Part shown: in pieces, positions 49,501 through 55,500 of the stretch
Numbering within the stretch: the first letter of the stretch is position 1
Layout of the letters: every line of letters starts with the position of its first letter
NCBI RefSeq assembly: GCF_032362555.1
Contig: NC_083517.1
Location: forward strand, 1,322,001 to 1,386,000
From: Amyelois transitella
Taxonomy: Eukaryota; Arthropoda; Insecta; Lepidoptera; Pyralidae
Reading direction: 5' to 3'
DNA: 64,000 nt
Made by a program: the position numbers and the translations under genes
The notes under the pieces: model-generated
What the model was told of the DNA's origin: nothing
Database searches by the model: none
The model's input: only the letters and a program-made list of their open reading frames with translations

Positions 49501-52500
49501 CAATGGAGAACGCTCCTTAACTTAACCGACAAGAGTAAGCTCTTTAATTTAAGAAGAAGAAGAAAAACTTAATCATCAAAAGTGCCCATGATTTCACCCA
49601 AAACCCACCCAAAATAAGAAAAGTAAGTGAATACAGAGGAAAAGAAAGAAGAAACTTTGACTTCAGACATTGAAAATATAAACATACTTCAGGTAAAATC
49701 TTCTGGCAGGATTAAAACCTTCCCAAAGTGTCTGGAGACGTATATAAGATAATACATTTTGATCAGTCGGTCTTTCACTTATAAAATAGCAATATACAAG
49801 CAAATATAGTATTTGCAAATATAACTATAGCAAACTTGTATTGTGTGGGATGTAAATGATTACAAGGTCTTCAAGGCTGCGAGCCAATGATAATTGCCAT
49901 GTAACCTGTTATTAGACACCACTCATAAACGCAGTCCGTGCATAGAATACTTTTATAATATCTTTGTCTAGGGCTACACTTCCGGGAAAATTACTGGATT
50001 TCAATATTATTTGCTGACAGACTTTGAAATAGATGCGAAAGAAACATGAAAGGAAACTTGCATACTGGTAACTAAATGTGTTAATAGTATGTAATATATT
50101 AAAAACAAGAGAACCCAGTTCTCTTGTTTTTGTTGCCCTTGTGGCGAAGCGGTAGTGCGCTTTTCTGTGACACCGAAGGTCCTGAGTTCGAATCCCGGCC
50201 AGGTTATGATGAGAAACGAACTTTCTCTGATTGGCCTGGGTCTTGGATGTTTATCTATATAAGCATTTATTATAAAATATAGTACCGTTGAGTAAGTATC
50301 TTGGAACACAAGTCTCGAACTTACTTCGAGGCTAACTCAATCTGTGTAATCTGTCCCGTATAAAATTAATTATAACAGACGGCAGTTGATCGTGGTTATT
50401 TATTTTAGTTTAACATTCTTGTAGTGTAGTCACAAAAAAAAATGTTAGTACACACACACACATCAGAATCATTCTGATTCTGATGTGTACTTCAAAAGAA
50501 GTTGTTGTATAGAGCTAGTATTTAGATCAACATTACTTTTGATTTAAGTATTCGTAGAACCTATTGAGCGGGTACCGTTGATATTTCTCTAGTCAGCACA
50601 GAGAGGACGCTTGAAGAAACAAAGTAAGTATGTGGAACGTCACTCAACCACCCATACTAGGAATTACCGTTGCCCTAACCCAGCTACATCGGTTAACATG
50701 ACAACTTGAGATCCGTGATCTAGAAGCACTTGTGGAGCAAAGATACCTTTTGAATTTTCAAGATAGAGGTTTTTTTTTATTTTATGCCTGTTTTATTCCA
50801 CTATATCGGACATATAATTTTCTTTGTATGAAACTTTAAAATAGGTTTCATTTCACCTCGAAAAAGTTTCAATCAGGTTAAAACCAGGTTCAATATAATC
50901 ACAAGGTGAGCTTTGTTCCTCTTGATTGATTTAAAAGACGATATTGTTTTTAATTTTAGTGCAGTTCTAAAAGTATTGATCGAACATAACACTCCACCTA
51001 CTAAGTTATTCAAAATATCTAATAACGTTGCTTTTATTTTAAATAATTACCCATCCATTGCGTGCAATGGCTCTACCAAGGTCTACCTACACTTTAAATG
51101 CAATGGATGCTTACTTAGCTAATGCGCTCGGAGTTATACAACATGCATGTATGTATATGTCATTCAGATACGATAGCGAACACAACAAAACACATCACCG
51201 CACCATGTGTGTTAATGCAATTACGTGTTTTTGCGACACGTAATAATGAACCAGGCATTATACACAGCAAGGTGCCTTTTTACATGTTTTAAGCGTGACA
51301 CAGATCATAGTCGGGCACGCTCTTATCGCTTTTGTCATTTCAATTATTCGGAGTTTTGTTTGCGTATTTTGTAATTAGCTCAAGATATTTTAGGTTTTTG
51401 TTCTTTGTAAGTTCAAGAAACAGATTCTTGGGCAAAACTAATGCTTTTATTTAAATGCCCTTTAATTACTAGCTAGCTTAGATCTTCCTTCAAAGATAGT
51501 GATGAACTACCGATACTGTTGACGTAAACTACAGAATTGAACATAAATCTTTTAAGAAGCCATACAGCTGCTATTTCGTGTTTACATATGTAATCTGTGG
51601 TAATCAGAACAGAAATAGTGGAGCAGACGAGTTTGAACTGCAGTAAAATTTACTGTAAAATCATAAAACGGGACGCCTGCAATGTATGATAAGCGCACAA
51701 ATGTAGACATCTGTTTTTACATATTTCTTTTTGGATTATGTTTTTTATCTATCATGTACAGCAAATTGTTTTAAAATTAATAAAGAGTGTCCGTCGAGTC
51801 TTGTAATTTATTGTTATGTCTAACCTGTAAGGACATAGCCATGATATATTGCTACGAAAGCGAAGTCCCGAGATAATACGATAAGGATCAAACCACTAAA
51901 ATGAACTAACTTAAAGATAGTTCCTAAAATTTCCAAAATTAACTTATCGTACTTAAATTATCTACTTCTATGAACTGTTTCCAAAGGGGAGTAATTCTAT
52001 TTTGGTGTTCGTTCAACAGGTTTTTATAAAATTCTCTATTTAAGGGAATATAAGGTGAGGTAACTGGTGAGCGGACACGAAAAAGGTTATGACTGGATTT
52101 AGATTCAGACTTGGAGCGATAAACTAGGTCGTCTAGATATCTAAGATTAGATCTGTCGAATTCAAGCATTTCAGTTCTCTTTGGCAAGGTTTATTTGACG
52201 AAATATAACTAAGAGATAATTTTTCCGTTTCCAGCGTAAATAAGATTATAAAAAGAAAAATGCATAAAAGACAAATGCATTTGTAACAGTGCATATAATT
52301 ACGCCAAGCAGATAGACTTTGAAGAATTCAATCGATAAATTTTTCATTGGTTTCTATTACATTATTTTTGCTGTGGCATCCAACGGGGCCCTAAAACGTT
52401 AACTTTTAAACAATTTCCGTTAAAATTTTATGAGTTTAGTTTTAACGACTTTATAAACGTGTTGTACAGACCGCATAAAACAAGCTACGCTTTGTACTTT

Positions 52501-55500
52501 AGTTACAACCGGAATTATAATGATTATTTTTACGAAATAAAGCCATAATGTAGCACATAAAACTATGAATGGAATGTTGAAAAAATTTAATCTTTCTTAA
52601 TTTGTAATTAAAAATGAGTTAACTCGGCACCATTTAATGTTCAAACGCATATGATATGAGGAAATCCGTACTGCTCGTAAAGATGATATAAAGATTGTTA
52701 TCTTGTCTTTGTTAACAGTCAGCCCATTTTGAAACCAGAAATTTCATCTGCATATCTGTGTCTACATGGAAAAGGTGACTGACTCATCTATCATGGCACA
52801 ACTGAAACCTCTGAACGCTTTTGGTGAAATTTGGCACGCAGATAGTCCACAAGATTTTGGGAAAACCCCACTGTAGTCAGACTCTAGCGAAATTAGAGTG
52901 GTTCGAAGATAAACTCGCCTGTAACCAAACCTTATATAGATGTTTTCTCATGTTTTGTTATAAGAATTCTGTTTGTCGGACCTGAATTAAATATTTCGAT
53001 TGTATACTCGTAATGTCGTGTTCAGTGAATTATTTATTAATCGTTAGGTGCCGTTAGTATTGTCCATTAAAATTAACTTACTTAGTTCTCCAAAACGAAT
53101 ATCTCTCTTTAAATTTGCTCTCTCTCATCAAAGAATAATACTGACTATATTATCAGCTGCTATATGTAACCTTCGGCATCTCATGCAGTTACTTACACGG
53201 AAACACCCAACGTTAGAGCTAAAAGTTGGCCATTGGCAATTGACTCACCATTTCCTTCTTCAAGTACGTCAGCTGCGAGTCTAGATCCGTTGGCGGCTTA
53301 TCACCGGCTCCTGAATGCGGTGTCTCTTGCAGATCAGGTTCAACCTCAGCGAATCCACTCAGGCTCTTCGGCAGTGGAGGTAGTCCGTGTAACGACATCG
53401 TACTGATCGCACGGTACTGCTTGCGAAGCCTGATAGAAATGTAAAAGGCATTAGGTCCATCGATAAAATATTTAGTTAAATCTGACAAATTAACAAAAAA
53501 ATAGTTAACATGTTGACAATGCTGGGCATTAAGTTATACTTAGCAATGAATCATAAAGAATTGACGCTCTAAGGCGTAGGCTCATGAAGCAATACAGCTG
53601 AACATGGCCCTTCAGTCTTTCCGAGATTTTTGGCTCTGCCTACTCCGTAATATAGACGTGACTTTACACAGTAATGGTGGCTACGATGTGGTTAGGTAAC
53701 GCCGCAGAGTCACGCGTTCGACCCCCGGCCATTACAGTAAAATAGTTATGGGGAAATTAATGTATCATAAAAATATCACAGATTATTAGGTATAGATTCT
53801 ACACAGTATATAAATCATTTTTCTCTTTTGTAAAGGTATTTCATCTAAATTTTCGCTGTGTTACCAAATACTTTCAAGGCAATAGTAAATATATACTTAT
53901 ATATAACGTATATAAAGAAATTTAAAAGAATCCATATTTGAATAAATTTTTTACTTAATTCATTTTCATTATCTTTGTCAATACGAAGATTTATCCCTTA
54001 GTATTTCATGAGTGTTAATTAAAAAAAAAATACCCTATTACCCTAACGAATCCAATTTTGTTTTGGTTACCCAGGGACTGTTGACTTTGTCTACACCATA
54101 CATAAGAAAGAATAAAAAATCTTAATAAAAGGATAAAAAAGTGTAAGGTAAGGTATAAACGTGATAATATTTGTTTTAGTTATAGTAATGCGGATATTTT
54201 TACATTGATCATTCGAGTTAACTAATTACAAAATTAATTAAAAGTACAAAAATAAACCTAGTATTATTTTTCCTTGTTTATAAAACTGCTTTCCGTTTTG
54301 AGACGTGCTGAAATTGAATTGCTTATTGAATAATATATTTCCTTTCGTTTGCTTTAGTTAAGTTTGGTGTACATAAATAATTAGACATATTTGTTCACAT
54401 CAAATAGGTCCCTTGAACAAGTTTGATAAATTAAAATCTTAACCTAGCAACCATATATGTGAATTCCTCCATTTCAATAATATTGAAACGTTGTTTCAAT
54501 GTGAATATGAACTATTATAAGTAATTAATAATGTCGTAATACAAATTGCCTCCCTGAATATTTTCTCTTTTCTCATATCAATCCCATTCACCATTACATC
54601 TGTAGAACTCACCTAGATTTCAAGTCGTCATCCAATATATACGCATACGCTTGATCATAAACGTCATCCGTGTTCCCACTAGTCACAGACGACATCGCAT
54701 AGTTCTGCTCTGAATCTTCAGAATCACAATGGCCGTTTCTATCAACAAATTCCTTAGGGTCCAAATTCTCCGGGACATTTGACTGAGACCGCATCGTTTG
54801 GAGCTCATATATCAACATCTCATGATTATTCATATCCCTCCTCAGTTCCACTTCAGGTGAGTCGTTTCCGTTTGTCAGATTCGGATCTTTCCCTTTATCA
54901 ATAACAGCGTTAGCTTCGTCTTTGTTGTTGTTCCTACTAGCTATAATTTCCGAAATCAGCATTTCAGTGACCCGAGACGTTTTCCGTTCCAAAGAGTTAT
55001 TATTACCATTTTGAATAGATGTGTTATCAACTAATTGCGTATCTGGAACATTATTAACTTGTTTCGCAGGACTGTTCCGTAATCTATTATCGAAGTCCTG
55101 CATCTCCTCCACTGTAGCATATGGTGCTTCAGGCCCAGGACTTTGTGGAGGTTTTGCGTCTAAAGGCGAAGAATAAGGACTTAATTCTGGTGTGGGTGTT
55201 TGCTTAGGACTATTATTTTCTGTACAGTTTGTATAAACAGGTAACGGTTTCATTGGTTTTAACTTAGGTTTCGGAGATAACGGTGGTGGTGGAGCTTTCC
55301 TTAAAGGGAGAGTTTTCTCGGCAAAACTCGATGACTTTGTCACTTTGCATTTTGCGTCTTGATCTAATTTGTTAGAGGTTGATAGGGACCGGACTAATAT
55401 TTGTTTACACGTTTTGACAGCTTTAGAATTAAGACTCTCATTTGACCTTTTGGTAGACGAAGGCGTGTGTATAGAACTGCTATCACTCGAACTTCTTCTG

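Larger units (their letters stand above)
13132..53248 (-). other. Intron 2 of the FAM89-like gene (about 40 kb), repeat-laden
   Basis: It is bounded by GTGAGT (53248) and TTTTCAG (13132). It holds an intact endogenous retrovirus, a mariner, a fold-back element, a MITE, Helitron-like copies, many SINE fragments and two small unexplained ORFs, each listed separately. The intervals 13.8-18.2, 20.6-22.4, 30.0-33.1, 44.9-47.5 and 50.4-53.2 kb are mainly AT-rich and show no recognisable gene apart from the entries below. Confidence 0.7.
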
